NCBI RefSeq assembly: GCF_030915525.1
Contig: NZ_CP133269.1
Coordinates: 211,001 to 275,000 of the forward strand
DNA length: 64,000 nucleotides
Source of the DNA: Neobacillus sp. PS2-9
GTDB lineage: Bacteria; Bacillota; Bacilli; Bacillales; Cytobacillaceae
Direction: 5' to 3'
A program made the position numbers and the translations under genes. This document shows positions 54,709 to 63,332 of this stretch, one piece after another (position 1 is the first letter of the stretch; each line of letters begins with the position of its first letter). The notes beneath the pieces are model-generated. The model was not told where the DNA came from. It saw only the letters and a program-made list of their open reading frames with translations, and ran no database searches.

Positions 54709-54778
54709 GGTGTCAGTCCCCACAGAAAGACACTTTCCACATGACGAGGACAAATGTCCACTAGTGGTGCCTGACACC
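54709..54778. repeat. REP pair element upstream of pbpC
   Basis: GGTGTCAGTCCCC at the left and GGTGCCTGACACC (54766-54778) at the right bracket about 40 bases including GGACAAATGTCC. It ends 48 bases before the pbpC start, so it lies in the promoter or leader region. Confidence 0.75.
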
Positions 54779-54826
54779 CACTTGTATCCAATTTATGTTA
54801 AAATGGGTTTAAAGGGAGGGATTGGT

Positions 54827-56821
54827 TTGAGGAGAGTTGCAAGATTTATGTTTGTGGTGCTGCTGGTTGTTGCTGCGCTGGCCGGGTGCAGTAAGGAGCC
54901 GACACCACAGGATCGTTTTTCGGAGTACATAGCCTTATGGAATAAACAGAAGTTTGATAAGATGTATGACTATCTTTCAAAGGATGCAAAACAGCATATC
55001 ACCAAAGAAGAGTTTACGAGCCGCTATACAAAAATCTACAAAGACCTTCAGATTACAGACCTCAAGATTAACTTCAAAAAACCAAAAGAGGATAAGCAGG
55101 CTGACAAAGAACAAGCCCAGTATTCTTTTACCGCAAAAATGAGCAGCATCGCAGGAACGATTCAATTTACCCAACAAGCGAAGTTACAAAAGGAAGAAAA
55201 AGACGATAAGAAAAACTGGTATGTAGACTGGCATACAGGGTTCATTTTTCCAAAGATGAAGGAAGGCGATAAAATCAGTTTGAGCACGGTGGCGCCGACC
55301 CGGGGGGAAATCCTTGACCGTAATGGAAATGAGCTAGCTGTGAATGGCCAGGTGTATGAAGTGGGTGTGGTTGCCGGGAAGGTGGATGAGGCGATCATCG
55401 CACAGGTAGCACCACTCTTAAAAATGACACCCGAACAGATCCAGAAGGCGCTCAGCGCAAGTTGGGTGAAGCCGGAGCTGTTTGTCCCGTTGAAAAAGGT
55501 GTCGATGGACGACCAGGAGCGGATTGCCCAGTTGATTGCGCTCGGACCTGTGCAGACGCGGAAGGTGGGGGCACGGATTTACCCTTATAAGGAAGCGTCG
55601 GCGCAGTTAATCGGCTATGTGGGGCTGATTACGGCGGATGAGCTTGAAAAGAGGAAAGCCAAAGGTTACACGAGTCGAGATGTGATTGGGAAGCGCGGCC
55701 TCGAGCAGGTGTTGGATGAGCAGCTGAAGGGCACGAGCGGCGTGAAGATTATCATTAAGAAGAAGGCTGGAGGCGAGGAAGTGCTCGCCGAGAAGCTTGT
55801 CGAGAACGGGCAGAATGTCAAATTAACGATTGATGCGGAGTTGCAGCTGGCGGCCTTTAATGAGATGAATGGGGAGGTCGGGACGGCAGCAGCGATGAAT
55901 CCGATGACAGGCGAAACGTTGGCGCTTGTGAGCAGTCCGTCGTTTGACCCGAACCAGGCAGTGATAGGATTCTCGGCGGATGAGTGGAAGGCGTTACAGG
56001 ATGACGTGAAGAAGCCGTTAACGACCCGGTTTAAGCAGCTCTATGCGCCGGGCTCAGTCATGAAAGCAATCACGGCGTCTGTGGGGCTTGAGAAGGGAAC
56101 GATTAACCCGGTGGAGGCGGTTCCTATTCTTGGTCCGAAATGGCAAAAGGATCAGTCGTGGGGCGGCTATTTTGTGACGCGGGTACATGTGGGCAGTCCG
56201 ATTAATTTGGAAAAAGCACTCGTGTTCTCGGATAATATTTATTTCGCACAAGCAGCGTTGAAGCTGGGGAAAGAGGGCTTTGCGGATGGCCTGAAGAAGT
56301 TCGGATTTGAAGAGGAGCTAAAGTACACGTATCCTCTTGAGACATCGCAGATTGGAAAAATGGACAGTGAAATTTCACTCGCAGATTCTGGGTATGGTCA
56401 GGGGCAAATCCAGATGAACATCGTGCATTTGCTGGCATCCTATACTCCGTTTATGAATAATGGCAATATGATTAAGCCGACGCTTTTAGCGGATGAGCAG
56501 CAGGGACAGGTGTGGAAGGAGGCGGCGGTCTCGAGTGAGCATGCTGCACTGATTGCTGCGGATTTACGGAAGATTGTGGGCGATGCGGGCGGAACGGCGC
56601 ATGCGGCGGAGATGGCGGATTATCCGCTTTCCGGTAAGACAGGGACAGCAGAGATCAAGAAGAAGCAGGGGGAGACGGGTTCTGAAAACGGCTGGTTCAT
56701 TGCCTATAACACGAATTCGCCAAGCTTGCTGGTGGCAATGATGGTGGAAAATGTACAGGGCAGAGGTGGCTCGCAGGTGCCTGTGAAAATGGTGAAGAAT
56801 ATTTTTATGAATTGGAAATAA
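54827..56821 (+). CDS. pbpC: penicillin-binding protein 3-type transpeptidase with MecA-N domain
   Basis: 664 residues from TTG 54827 (AAAGGGAGGG upstream). Lipobox VAALAGCS at residues ~14-22; NTF2-like MecA_N domain (~25-150); PBP dimerisation domain (~155-330); transpeptidase (~365-660) with SxxK at APGSVMK, SxN at VFSDNIYF and KTG at LSGKTGTAE. It crosslinks peptidoglycan outside the membrane. Length and architecture match B. subtilis PbpC. Relatives include low-affinity PBPs such as PBP2a, but no resistance is implied by sequence alone. Confidence 0.92.
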   Translation: MRRVARFMFVVLLVVAALAGCSKEPTPQDRFSEYIALWNKQKFDKMYDYLSKDAKQHITKEEFTSRYTKIYKDLQITDLKINFKKPKEDKQADKEQAQYSFTAKMSSIAGTIQFTQQAKLQKEEKDDKKNWYVDWHTGFIFPKMKEGDKISLSTVAPTRGEILDRNGNELAVNGQVYEVGVVAGKVDEAIIAQVAPLLKMTPEQIQKALSASWVKPELFVPLKKVSMDDQERIAQLIALGPVQTRKVGARIYPYKEASAQLIGYVGLITADELEKRKAKGYTSRDVIGKRGLEQVLDEQLKGTSGVKIIIKKKAGGEEVLAEKLVENGQNVKLTIDAELQLAAFNEMNGEVGTAAAMNPMTGETLALVSSPSFDPNQAVIGFSADEWKALQDDVKKPLTTRFKQLYAPGSVMKAITASVGLEKGTINPVEAVPILGPKWQKDQSWGGYFVTRVHVGSPINLEKALVFSDNIYFAQAALKLGKEGFADGLKKFGFEEELKYTYPLETSQIGKMDSEISLADSGYGQGQIQMNIVHLLASYTPFMNNGNMIKPTLLADEQQGQVWKEAAVSSEHAALIAADLRKIVGDAGGTAHAAEMADYPLSGKTGTAEIKKKQGETGSENGWFIAYNTNSPSLLVAMMVENVQGRGGSQVPVKMVKNIFMNWK

Positions 56822-56833
56822 TGTTTGTGTTTT

Positions 56834-56860
56834 GGCGCCTGGGGGACTGGGCGTTTTTTT
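56834..56860 (+). terminator. terminator after pbpC
   Basis: CGCC-TGGGGGACTG-GGCG plus seven T. Confidence 0.7.
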
Positions 56861-56864
56861 GTCC

Positions 56865-57140
56865 CACCATAATTTGGTGTTGTTTATGGAGGAGTGGGTG
56901 TAGTTTAGTAGTTGGCGAGTAAAATGGGGATATTGACGAGTAAAGTGTGAAGGTTGACGAGTAAAATAGAAAATAGACGAGTAAATCATAATATTTGACG
57001 AGTAAATCATTGGAAGTGACGAGTAAGAAAGGAAATTATATAAAAAGGGTAATTTAATAGGTACTTCAAGAGGTGATTGACACGTAATTTGAAAGGAAGT
57101 AATGGGGCCAGGCTAAACGACTGGTTTTTTTAGTTATCGG
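56865..57140. repeat. GACGAGTAA array, locus C
   Basis: A decayed ACCA...TGGT hairpin, the ATGGAGGAGTGGGTGTAG leader, cores GGCGAGTAA at 56914 then GACGAGTAA every 20-21 bases to about 57017, and the conserved tail with a decayed CCAGGCTAAACGACTGG hairpin. It is followed directly by the 52-bp minisatellite. Confidence 0.85.
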
Positions 57141-57189
57141 GATGCGAGAAGGTTCCTAATTTCCGTGGAAGGTGATTTTTTAGAGGAAT

Positions 57190-58125
57190 CGATTACCTTA
57201 GGGTGGTTTACCGGTTTACCTGACCGAAATGAGTGTGGAAGGAAGTTGTAGGTAACGTAGGAGGGTTTTACGTGCCCGAAGAGTGTGGAAAAAGAAGTGA
57301 TGGGTAACGTAGAGGGAGTCTACGTGCCCGAAGAGGGTAGTGAAAGATGTAGCGGGTAACGTAGAGGGAGTTCTACGTGCCGAAGAGGGTAGTGAAAGAT
57401 GTAGCGGGTAACGTAGAGGGAGTCTACGTGACTGAAGAGAGTAGTGAAAGATGTAGCGGGTAACGTAGAGGGAGTCTACGTGACTGAAGAGGGTTGTGAA
57501 AGATGTAGCGGGTAACGTAGGGAGTCTACGTGCCCGAAGAGGGTAGTGAAAGATGTAGCGGGTAACGTAGAGGGAGTCTACGTGACTGAAGAGGGTAGTG
57601 AAAGATGTAGCGGGTAACGTAGAGGGAGTCTACGTGACTGAAGAGAGTAGTGAAAGATGTAGCGGGTAACGTAGAGGGAGTCTACGTGACTGAAGAGGGT
57701 AGTGAAAGATGTAGCGGGTAACGTAGAGGGAGTCTACGTGACTGAAGAGGGTAGTGAAAGATGTAGCGGGTAACGTAGAGGGAGTCTACGTGACTGAAGA
57801 GGGTAGTGAAAGATGTAGCGGGTAACGTAGAGGGAGTCTACGTGACTGAAGAGAGTAGTGAAAGATGTAGCGGGTAACGTAGAGGGAGTCTACGTGACTG
57901 AAGAGAGTAGTGAAAGATGTAGCGGGTAACGTAGAGGGAGTCTACGTGACTGAAGAGGGTTGTGAAAGATGTAGCGGGTAACGTAGGGAGTCTACGTGCC
58001 GAAGAGGGTTGTGAAAGATGTAGCGGGTAACGTAGAGGGAGTCTACGTGACTGAAGAGGGTAGAAATGGAAGTACTGGGTAACGTAGAAGGGTTCTACGT
58101 GACTGAAGAGGATAGAAAAAGTAGC
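57190..58125. repeat. minisatellite of ~17 units of ~52 bp, each with an internal hairpin
   Basis: The unit GGTAACGTAGAGGGAGTCTA CGTGACTGAAGAGGGTAGTG AAAGATGTAGCG (written in blocks) repeats from 57251 to ~58075 with degenerate units at both ends. Arms ACGTAGA and TCTACGT are kept in nearly all units, including edge units with other changes. Most units are 52 bp; a few are shorter by two or longer by one. 52 is not a multiple of 3, so it is not a coding repeat. The convergent gap between pbpC and the ATL gene holds no gene. Confidence 0.95.
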
Positions 58126-58165
58126 CCCCGGTACCGTAGAAACATTCAACATGCCCATAATGCAA

Positions 58166-58471
58166 TTACGGCTCCCACTGATATTTATCCAAATCAACCA
58201 ACCCGCCAAGACCAATCTCGACGCCTTCCGCTTCCAGCGACAGCACCTGCTCGTTATAGGCTTGGTCTTCCTGTAGGGCAATCTGCCCTTTCACGTTGAT
58301 GACGCGGTGCCAGGGGAGGCGGTGCTTCTTGCTCATGGAGTGAAGGATGCGGACGACCTGGCGGGCAGCGCGGGGGCTTCCAGCGAGGCGAGCGATCTGG
58401 CCATAGGTCATGACCTTTCCTTCAGGGATATTACGGATAATTTCAATTACATTTTCAGTAAAGGGAGTCAT
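58166..58471 (-). CDS. alkyltransferase-like protein (ATL), catalytic Cys replaced by Trp
   Basis: 101 residues, the C-terminal MGMT domain: VMTYGQIARLAGSPRAARQV is the DNA-binding helix with the arginine finger, but the active-site PCHR is PWHRVINVKGQIA. Proteins of this kind bind O6-alkylguanine without removing the alkyl group and hand the lesion to nucleotide excision repair (family knowledge). GAAAGGAACAC precedes the start. It lies next to the minisatellite. Confidence 0.9.
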   Translation of the reverse strand: MTPFTENVIEIIRNIPEGKVMTYGQIARLAGSPRAARQVVRILHSMSKKHRLPWHRVINVKGQIALQEDQAYNEQVLSLEAEGVEIGLGGLVDLDKYQWEP

Positions 58472-58575
58472 GGGTAAGTGTTCCTTTCTATGGCTGGATT
58501 TTATAGGAAAATCCTTCTAATCAGTCTATGAACATTATATAATATTTTGAAAAAAGATAAGAGGGGAAGCAGCAG

Positions 58576-59169
58576 ATGAAAACGTTACTTTTAACAGGGT
58601 TTGAGCCATTTTTGGAGTTTCCGATTAATCCGACGGAGAAAATTGTTAAAGAACTTGATGGAGCCTGCATTGGAGGCTATCAAATTAAAGGCCTATTGTT
58701 GCCGGTGGAATATCGGGAGGCGGGGGAACGAATCCTAGAAGAAATCAAAAAACAGGAGCCCGGTGCGGTGCTTTCCCTTGGGCTCGCGGCAGGGCGGTCA
58801 ACGATCACTCCGGAGCGAATCGCTATCAATTGCCGCGATGGCGCGCCGGACAATAATGGCGTCGTGCTGAATGATGCTTCCATCATCGAGGATGGTCCGG
58901 ATGGTTATTTTTCCACACTGCCAATAAGACAATTCGTCAATAAGCTCAATGAAAGTGGTTATCCGGCAAAGATATCAAATACTGCCGGGACGTATCTTTG
59001 TAACAATGTCATGTATGTGGTGTTGCATGAAGTGAAGGATAGGCCGGTGGGATTTGTTCATATACCAGCGTCGCATGAATTGGTGCTGAGTGGAAAAAAA
59101 GAGATGCCGTCATGGTCAGATCGGGATCTATTAGAGGCAGTTAAGGTCATGATTGGCACTTTAGAATAA
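58576..59169 (+). CDS. pcp: pyrrolidone-carboxylate peptidase
   Basis: 197 residues of peptidase family C15. Catalytic triad: Glu in ITPERIAINCRD (~residue 80), Cys in AGTYLCNNVMY (~142) and His in GFVHIPASHE (~165). It removes N-terminal pyroglutamate from peptides in the cytoplasm. AGAGGGGAAGC precedes the ATG. It ends with no clear terminator. Confidence 0.95.
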   Translation: MKTLLLTGFEPFLEFPINPTEKIVKELDGACIGGYQIKGLLLPVEYREAGERILEEIKKQEPGAVLSLGLAAGRSTITPERIAINCRDGAPDNNGVVLNDASIIEDGPDGYFSTLPIRQFVNKLNESGYPAKISNTAGTYLCNNVMYVVLHEVKDRPVGFVHIPASHELVLSGKKEMPSWSDRDLLEAVKVMIGTLE

Positions 59170-59660
59170 TATTTTTTTGAAAAAATAGCCAATTTTCGCT
59201 CGACAAATTTCTTGGGAAATATTGCAGGTATTCCTATATTTCCACGCAGAAATCCACCTATCACAGGCTTTTTCCACATTGTCGAACTGTGTTAAATTGT
59301 CCAATTTTCAAAAAACTTTTAGGATGCCTTGTCCCGTTTGTGGATTTTGTGCATAAACCCGTATCCAAGCTAATAAAATGGTTACAAACCTTTACAAAGA
59401 GAGTGTTTGAGGTGAAGAGTCGTTTGAAGTTAGCGGATATTCAGTCGGGGACATGATTATTCATTGTATTGTCAGAAGGTAGATTACTTTCTGTCGTGTG
59501 GAGTTCGACAAGATCACCTATTTCGAAAGTTTGTCCATTGTAGACGGACAAATGTCTTTTGATGGTGCCTGACACCCATCCACACGGAAGTAGAATTCGT
59601 CGAAGTGATAAGCGGGTCTCATTTCACACTACTCACATCCATATTAGGGAGGGCGAGAGT
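59170..59660. other. gap between pcp and spoIIID
   Basis: About 490 bases. I see no credible gene. It contains a TTTGTCC...GGACAAATGTC segment followed by the REP palindrome at 59564. The forespore/mother-cell promoter of spoIIID should lie here but I could not place it with confidence. Confidence 0.5.
59564..59576. repeat. REP-like palindrome GGTGCCTGACACC upstream of spoIIID
   Basis: The 13-mer lies 85 bases before the spoIIID start and is preceded by GGACAAATGTC, as in the element at 54709. Confidence 0.78.
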
Positions 59661-59933
59661 GTGCACGATTACATCAAAGAGAGAACTATCAAGATTGGAA
59701 AGTATATCGTGGAGACGAGGAAAACGGTTCGCGTAATTGCGAAGGAGTTTGGCGTATCCAAAAGTACAGTCCATAAGGATTTGACAGAGAGACTTCCTGA
59801 AATTAATCCAGAGCTGGCAAATGAGGTTAAAGAAATCCTAGATTACCATAAATCGATTCGTCACCTCAGGGGTGGGGAAGCGACAAAGATGAAGTATCAA
59901 AAAGAAGAAAAGGAAGGCGAGGCTGTCAAATAG
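59661..59933 (+). CDS. spoIIID: stage III sporulation transcriptional regulator SpoIIID
   Basis: 90 residues from GTG 59661 with TAGGGAGGGCG upstream; the longer frame to 59559 is non-homologous. Helix-turn-helix VRVIAKEFGVSKSTVHKDLT and basic C-terminus HKSIRHLRGGEATKMKYQ match SpoIIID closely. It controls mother-cell genes in the sigma-E to sigma-K switch. mbl follows, as in B. subtilis. Confidence 0.96.
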   Translation: MHDYIKERTIKIGKYIVETRKTVRVIAKEFGVSKSTVHKDLTERLPEINPELANEVKEILDYHKSIRHLRGGEATKMKYQKEEKEGEAVK

Positions 59934-60129
59934 CCGCAACATTAGAGGGGTACATGGGGTTATCCGTGAAACCTTAAAGGCGTTCTCTTGGAATCCTTTG
60001 TCAAGAAAACATTTCCGACATAATTCATCAAAATTCCAGTAAAACGTTATGGAAATTTTAAGGATTATGATACAATAGAAAATTAGGAAATGCATGTGGA
60101 ATTCCGCTTTGAGGAGGAAAGAAAAGAGA

Positions 60130-61131
60130 ATGTTTGCAAGGGATATTGGGATTGACTTAGGGACGGCTAACGTGCTAATACACGTAAAAGGCCGTGGAAT
60201 TGTATTGAATGAGCCATCTGTCGTAGCAATTGATAAAAATACAAATAAAGTGCTTGCTGTTGGTGAGGAAGCTCGCCGCATGGTAGGCCGTACACCAGGC
60301 AACATTGTCGCGATCCGTCCATTGAAGGATGGGGTTATCGCTGACTTTGATGTAACAGAAGCCATGCTGAAGCATTTTATTAATAAGTTAAACGTAAAGG
60401 GCTTTTTATCGAAGCCGCGCATTTTGATCTGCTGCCCAACGAACATCACAAGTGTTGAGCAAAAGGCGATTAAAGAAGCAGCTGAAAAAAGCGGTGGGAA
60501 AAAAATCTATCTTGAAGAAGAGCCAAAGGTAGCAGCAATCGGCGCTGGAATGGATATTTTCCAACCAAGCGGTAACATGGTAGTGGACATCGGGGGAGGA
60601 ACGACGGATGTTGCAGTTCTTTCTATGGGCGATATCGTGACTTCTTCCTCCATTAAAATGGCCGGCGATAAGTTTGATATGGAAATCCTCAACTACATCA
60701 AGCGCGAGTACAAGCTCTTGATTGGTGAGCGTACGGCTGAAAATATTAAAATCAATATCGGTACAGTATTCCAAGGTTCACGTTCAGAGGAAATGGAAAT
60801 TCGTGGCCGTGACATGGTGAGCGGGTTACCGCGCACTATCACTGTTCGTTCGGAAGAAATCGAGGGTGCCCTTCGTGAATCTGTGGCTGTGATTGTTCAG
60901 GCGGCAAAAAGTGTTCTTGAGCGCACTCCACCAGAATTATCAGCGGACATCATCGACCGTGGCGTGATTTTAACTGGCGGTGGCGCATTGCTGCACGGAA
61001 TCGACATGCTGCTTGCTGACGAATTAAAGGTTCCAGTTCTTGTAGCTGAAAATCCTATGGACTGCGTTGCTATCGGAACGGGTATCATGCTTGATAACAT
61101 CGACCGCATTTCTAATCGTAAGTTTGGATAA
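60130..61131 (+). CDS. mbl: MreB-like rod-shape protein Mbl
   Basis: 333 residues from ATG 60130 (GAGGAGGAAAG upstream; the frame's earlier ATG is not homologous). Actin-like ATPase: phosphate 1 DIGIDLGTANVLIH, phosphate 2 VVDIGGGTTDVAVLSMG, adenosine LTGGGALLHGID. It forms membrane-bound filaments that guide lateral wall synthesis. High identity to B. subtilis Mbl is evident, and it follows spoIIID. Confidence 0.96.
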   Translation: MFARDIGIDLGTANVLIHVKGRGIVLNEPSVVAIDKNTNKVLAVGEEARRMVGRTPGNIVAIRPLKDGVIADFDVTEAMLKHFINKLNVKGFLSKPRILICCPTNITSVEQKAIKEAAEKSGGKKIYLEEEPKVAAIGAGMDIFQPSGNMVVDIGGGTTDVAVLSMGDIVTSSSIKMAGDKFDMEILNYIKREYKLLIGERTAENIKINIGTVFQGSRSEEMEIRGRDMVSGLPRTITVRSEEIEGALRESVAVIVQAAKSVLERTPPELSADIIDRGVILTGGGALLHGIDMLLADELKVPVLVAENPMDCVAIGTGIMLDNIDRISNRKFG

Positions 61132-61245
61132 TAGCTTTGTTGAAAAAAAAAGCATCTTTTATTGTGTTCGTGGTGGTATGACATCTAACCAATGGTGAAA
61201 TAGTCCTGAACCATACATAAAAAGTCTAATGAAGCAGGCAGGACA

Positions 61246-61271
61246 AGCCTCGGTCATTGGGCTTTTTTATT
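61246..61271 (+). terminator. terminator after mbl
   Basis: AAGCC-TCGGTCATT-GGGCTT followed by a T-run. The rest of 61132-61511 is AT-rich, without the flhO/flhP genes present here in B. subtilis. Confidence 0.65.
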
Positions 61272-61430
61272 TGGCTTGGGTTCTCTTTAATAGGCGAATT
61301 TTTGCTTTTTTTTACATCAATTGACTTTTTTCGCAAAAAATTAATGTGCAATGGGGAATATTTTTTTATAATAGAAGTAATGAAAATTTTTCAACAGTTT
61401 GCGAAAGCAATTTTTATAAAAGAATTCAAG

Positions 61431-61459
61431 TTACCGATTTTAAAAAAGTTGGTTATAAT
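61431..61459 (+). promoter_or_regulatory. promoter of the EpuA-fabZ unit
   Basis: TTACCG (61431-61436), 17 bases, TATAAT (61454-61459), about 50 bases before the gene at 61512. Confidence 0.55.
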
Positions 61460-61511
61460 ATGTATAACTCACTGGGCCCATGGGGCAGTCCGGTTAAAGG
61501 GGAATTAGTGA

Positions 61512-61871
61512 ATGTCTGTAAACAATCAAGCCAAGACGAGAGAAGAATTTAAACGAGCTAAATATGAGGAACAGCAAAAGATAAAAGCCGAAAAGCAAAA
61601 AGCCAAAGATGCAAAAGCTATGGTGAAAAAGGATCGCGCAAAGGTGGATCGTACAAATGAAAAGGTGGAGGCCGCACCACACACCTACAAACGAATCCGC
61701 ATTCGTCTGATTCCCATCTGGCTTCGTCTGGTTCTTTTAGTTGTGTTTACGTTTGTCAGCTTGATGGCGGGAGCAACAGTGGGCTACGGTATTCTGGGCG
61801 GTGGAAAAGTGGCGGATGTTTTTAAACAATCGACCTGGACGCATATTCAAGATTTGGTGGATAAGAAATAA
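61512..61871 (+). CDS. EpuA/RNA polymerase subunit beta-like small membrane protein
   Basis: 119 residues. A highly charged, coiled-coil-prone N-terminus (residues 5-60, Lys/Glu/Ala rich) and one membrane helix (WLRLVLLVVFTFVSLMAGAT, ~70-92) then GYGILGGGKVADVFKQSTWTHIQDLV. This is the EpuA domain (PF11772), often mislabelled as an RNA polymerase beta subunit. Function unknown. It lies between mbl and fabZ as in other Bacilli. Confidence 0.82.
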   Translation: MSVNNQAKTREEFKRAKYEEQQKIKAEKQKAKDAKAMVKKDRAKVDRTNEKVEAAPHTYKRIRIRLIPIWLRLVLLVVFTFVSLMAGATVGYGILGGGKVADVFKQSTWTHIQDLVDKK

Positions 61872-61965
61872 ATTGACTGGGAAGGGTCCGAAAGCCCTTC
61901 CCTTTTGTGTATCTTTTCGAGTAGAATAGAGAATAATACTTGTTACTAGTAGGAGGTACTAATTC

Positions 61966-62400
61966 ATGCTTGATACCGAACAAATTAAAGAAATTATCCC
62001 GCATCGCTACCCATTTTTGCTGGTCGATCGTATCTTGGAAGTAGAAGAAGGCGTAAGAGCGGTTGGGATTAAGAATGTTTCTGCCAATGAAGAGTTTTTT
62101 AATGGGCATTTTCCTGATTATCCTGTGATGCCTGGTGTACTGATTGTTGAGGCACTGGCACAGGTTGGCGCAGTGGCTATGTTGAAAAAAGAAGAGAACC
62201 GTGGCCGCTTAGCATTTTTCGCTGGAATTGACGGCTGCCGTTTTAAAAAGCAAGTAAAGCCTGGTGACCAGCTTCGTCTTGAGGTGGAAATTATCCGCCT
62301 TCGCGGACCGATCGGAAAAGGGAAGGCCGTTGCAACGGTTGACGGCGAAGTGGCATGCGAAGCAGAAATTACGTTTGCTTTGGGTGAGAAAAAGGAATAG
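61966..62400 (+). CDS. fabZ: 3-hydroxyacyl-ACP dehydratase FabZ
   Basis: 144 residues, hotdog fold. Catalytic His in [21 protein letters not shown] and the Glu in the following helix. It dehydrates beta-hydroxyacyl-ACP in fatty acid elongation. GTAGGAGGT precedes the ATG. Confidence 0.96.
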   Translation: MLDTEQIKEIIPHRYPFLLVDRILEVEEGVRAVGIKNVSANEEFFNGHFPDYPVMPGVLIVEALAQVGAVAMLKKEENRGRLAFFAGIDGCRFKKQVKPGDQLRLEVEIIRLRGPIGKGKAVATVDGEVACEAEITFALGEKKE

Positions 62401-62411
62401 GGATTGGATTT

Positions 62412-62450
62412 GAAACGACCAAGAGCTGGGCTTTTGGTCGTTTCTTTTTA
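62412..62450 (+). terminator. terminator after fabZ
   Basis: GAAACGACCAA pairs with TTGGTCGTTTC (perfect 11 bp), then TTTTT. Confidence 0.92.
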
Positions 62451-62463
62451 AAGGAAAGAATCT

Positions 62464-62742
62464 CACCACAGTCCTTGATAACTGTGGTGTTTTTTATGGA
62501 GGAATGGGTGTAGATTAGTGGTGGCGAGTGAAATGGAGTTATTGACGAGTAAAGTAAGAAGGATGACGAGTAAAATAGGAAAATAGACGAGTAAATGAAT
62601 ACATTTGACGAGTAAATCACTGAAAGTGACGAGTAAGAAAGGAATTCATATAAAATAGGTAAATTTAAAGGTCCTTCAAGAGGTGATCAACACATAATTT
62701 AAAAAAAAGATCCTTGATCGAGGCCAAACGCCTGGCTTTTTC
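62464..62742. repeat. GACGAGTAA array unit, locus D, with terminators at both ends
   Basis: CACCACAG...CTGTGGTG with T-run (62464-62495), leader ATGGAGGAATGGGTGTAG, cores from 62523 (GGCGAGTGA) through GACGAGTAA at 62544, 62564, 62586, 62607 and 62628 approximately, then the tail ending in a truncated CCAAACGCCTGGCTTTTT. Same architecture as locus A unit 1. Confidence 0.87.
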
Positions 62743-62772
62743 GTGTCAAAGTCTAAATTTATTTTGACACTC

Positions 62773-62800
62773 CGTTGATTGGAGCGGAAATCAACAGACA
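62773..62800. repeat. solo remnant of the TGTTGATT...AATCAACA element
   Basis: GTTGATTGGAGCGGAAATCAACA joins the two ends of the element precisely at the GGAGCGGAA sequence that occurs at both ends of copy 3. Flank ACAATTTT matches the right flank of copies 1 and 3. It looks like the product of recombination between the terminal direct repeats. Confidence 0.8.
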
Positions 62801-62923
62801 ATTTTAACAGGGCGGGACTAAATGTAAATAACTTCAAGCCATCATTTTTTTACCAATGGGAATGCTAAAAAAAGACCATGGTAAGTCTAGGTCAATCGAA
62901 CATGGTGAAAGGGGCTTTTACGC

Positions 62924-63256
62924 TTGAAGAAAAAGTTATTTATGCTACTTGCGGGTTCTGTCTTATCGGCTGTGTTGTTAGCGGGATGTAATAATGACAA
63001 TGATGATCAAAATCCACCATCGCCGACAAACAACAATATTAATACACCGACAGATAACCGTATGGATAATGATTTAACACCTAACGATAATAACGATGTA
63101 ATTGATGACAACATCATCGACCGAAATCATTATCCAGAATCAGAGGATAAGAATACACCACACGATAAAGACCCATCGAAAGACAACAATACGCCAAGAG
63201 AAGACATGATCGAGGATGACATCGACGTTAACGACAGAGATAACAAAGACGAGTAA
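62924..63256 (+). CDS. small Asp/Asn-rich lipoprotein
   Basis: 110 residues from TTG 62924 (AAAGGGG upstream). Signal peptide with lipobox AVLLAGCN, so lipid-anchored outside the membrane. The mature part is almost wholly Asn, Asp, Pro, Thr and Glu, low complexity and strongly acidic; no domain recognised. A cation-binding or spacer role at the surface is only a guess. Confidence 0.72.
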   Translation: MKKKLFMLLAGSVLSAVLLAGCNNDNDDQNPPSPTNNNINTPTDNRMDNDLTPNDNNDVIDDNIIDRNHYPESEDKNTPHDKDPSKDNNTPREDMIEDDIDVNDRDNKDE

Positions 63257-63260
63257 GACA

Positions 63261-63293
63261 AAAAGGACAGGCAATCGAGCCTGTCCTTCTTCA
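63261..63293. terminator. terminator after the acidic lipoprotein gene
   Basis: AAGGACAGGC-AATCGA-GCCTGTCCTT, perfect 10-bp stem with A-run and T-rich flank. Confidence 0.88.
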
Positions 63294-63301
63294 AAATATT
63301 T

Positions 63302-63314
63302 GGTGCCTGACACC
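63302..63314. repeat. REP-like palindrome GGTGCCTGACACC
   Basis: The 13-mer lies in the convergent gap between the lipoprotein gene and the next minus-strand gene, just after the terminator. Confidence 0.78.
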
Positions 63315-63332
63315 ATTAGTGAGACGTCACTA

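Noticed and set aside
54827..56821. PBP2a-type methicillin resistance gene
   Set aside because: The MecA_N domain architecture is shared by ordinary Bacillus PBP3 (PbpC), and position and length fit that housekeeping gene.
57251..58075. CRISPR array
   Set aside because: The palindromic repeats are separated by segments that are themselves repeated almost identically, units are tandem, and no cas gene is present in the window.
57838..58281. Minus-strand ORF of 147 codons over the minisatellite and ATL gene end
   Set aside because: It is a shadow of the 52-bp repeat; the unit is not a multiple of 3, and the frame has no ribosome binding site and Leu/Ser/Arg-rich repetitive content.
62369..62620. 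Tyr-Ser-Ser repeat ORF on the minus strand of a GACGAGTAA array
   Set aside because: The 20-21 bp spacing is not a constant multiple of 3, frames differ between loci, and it overlaps the fabZ terminator.
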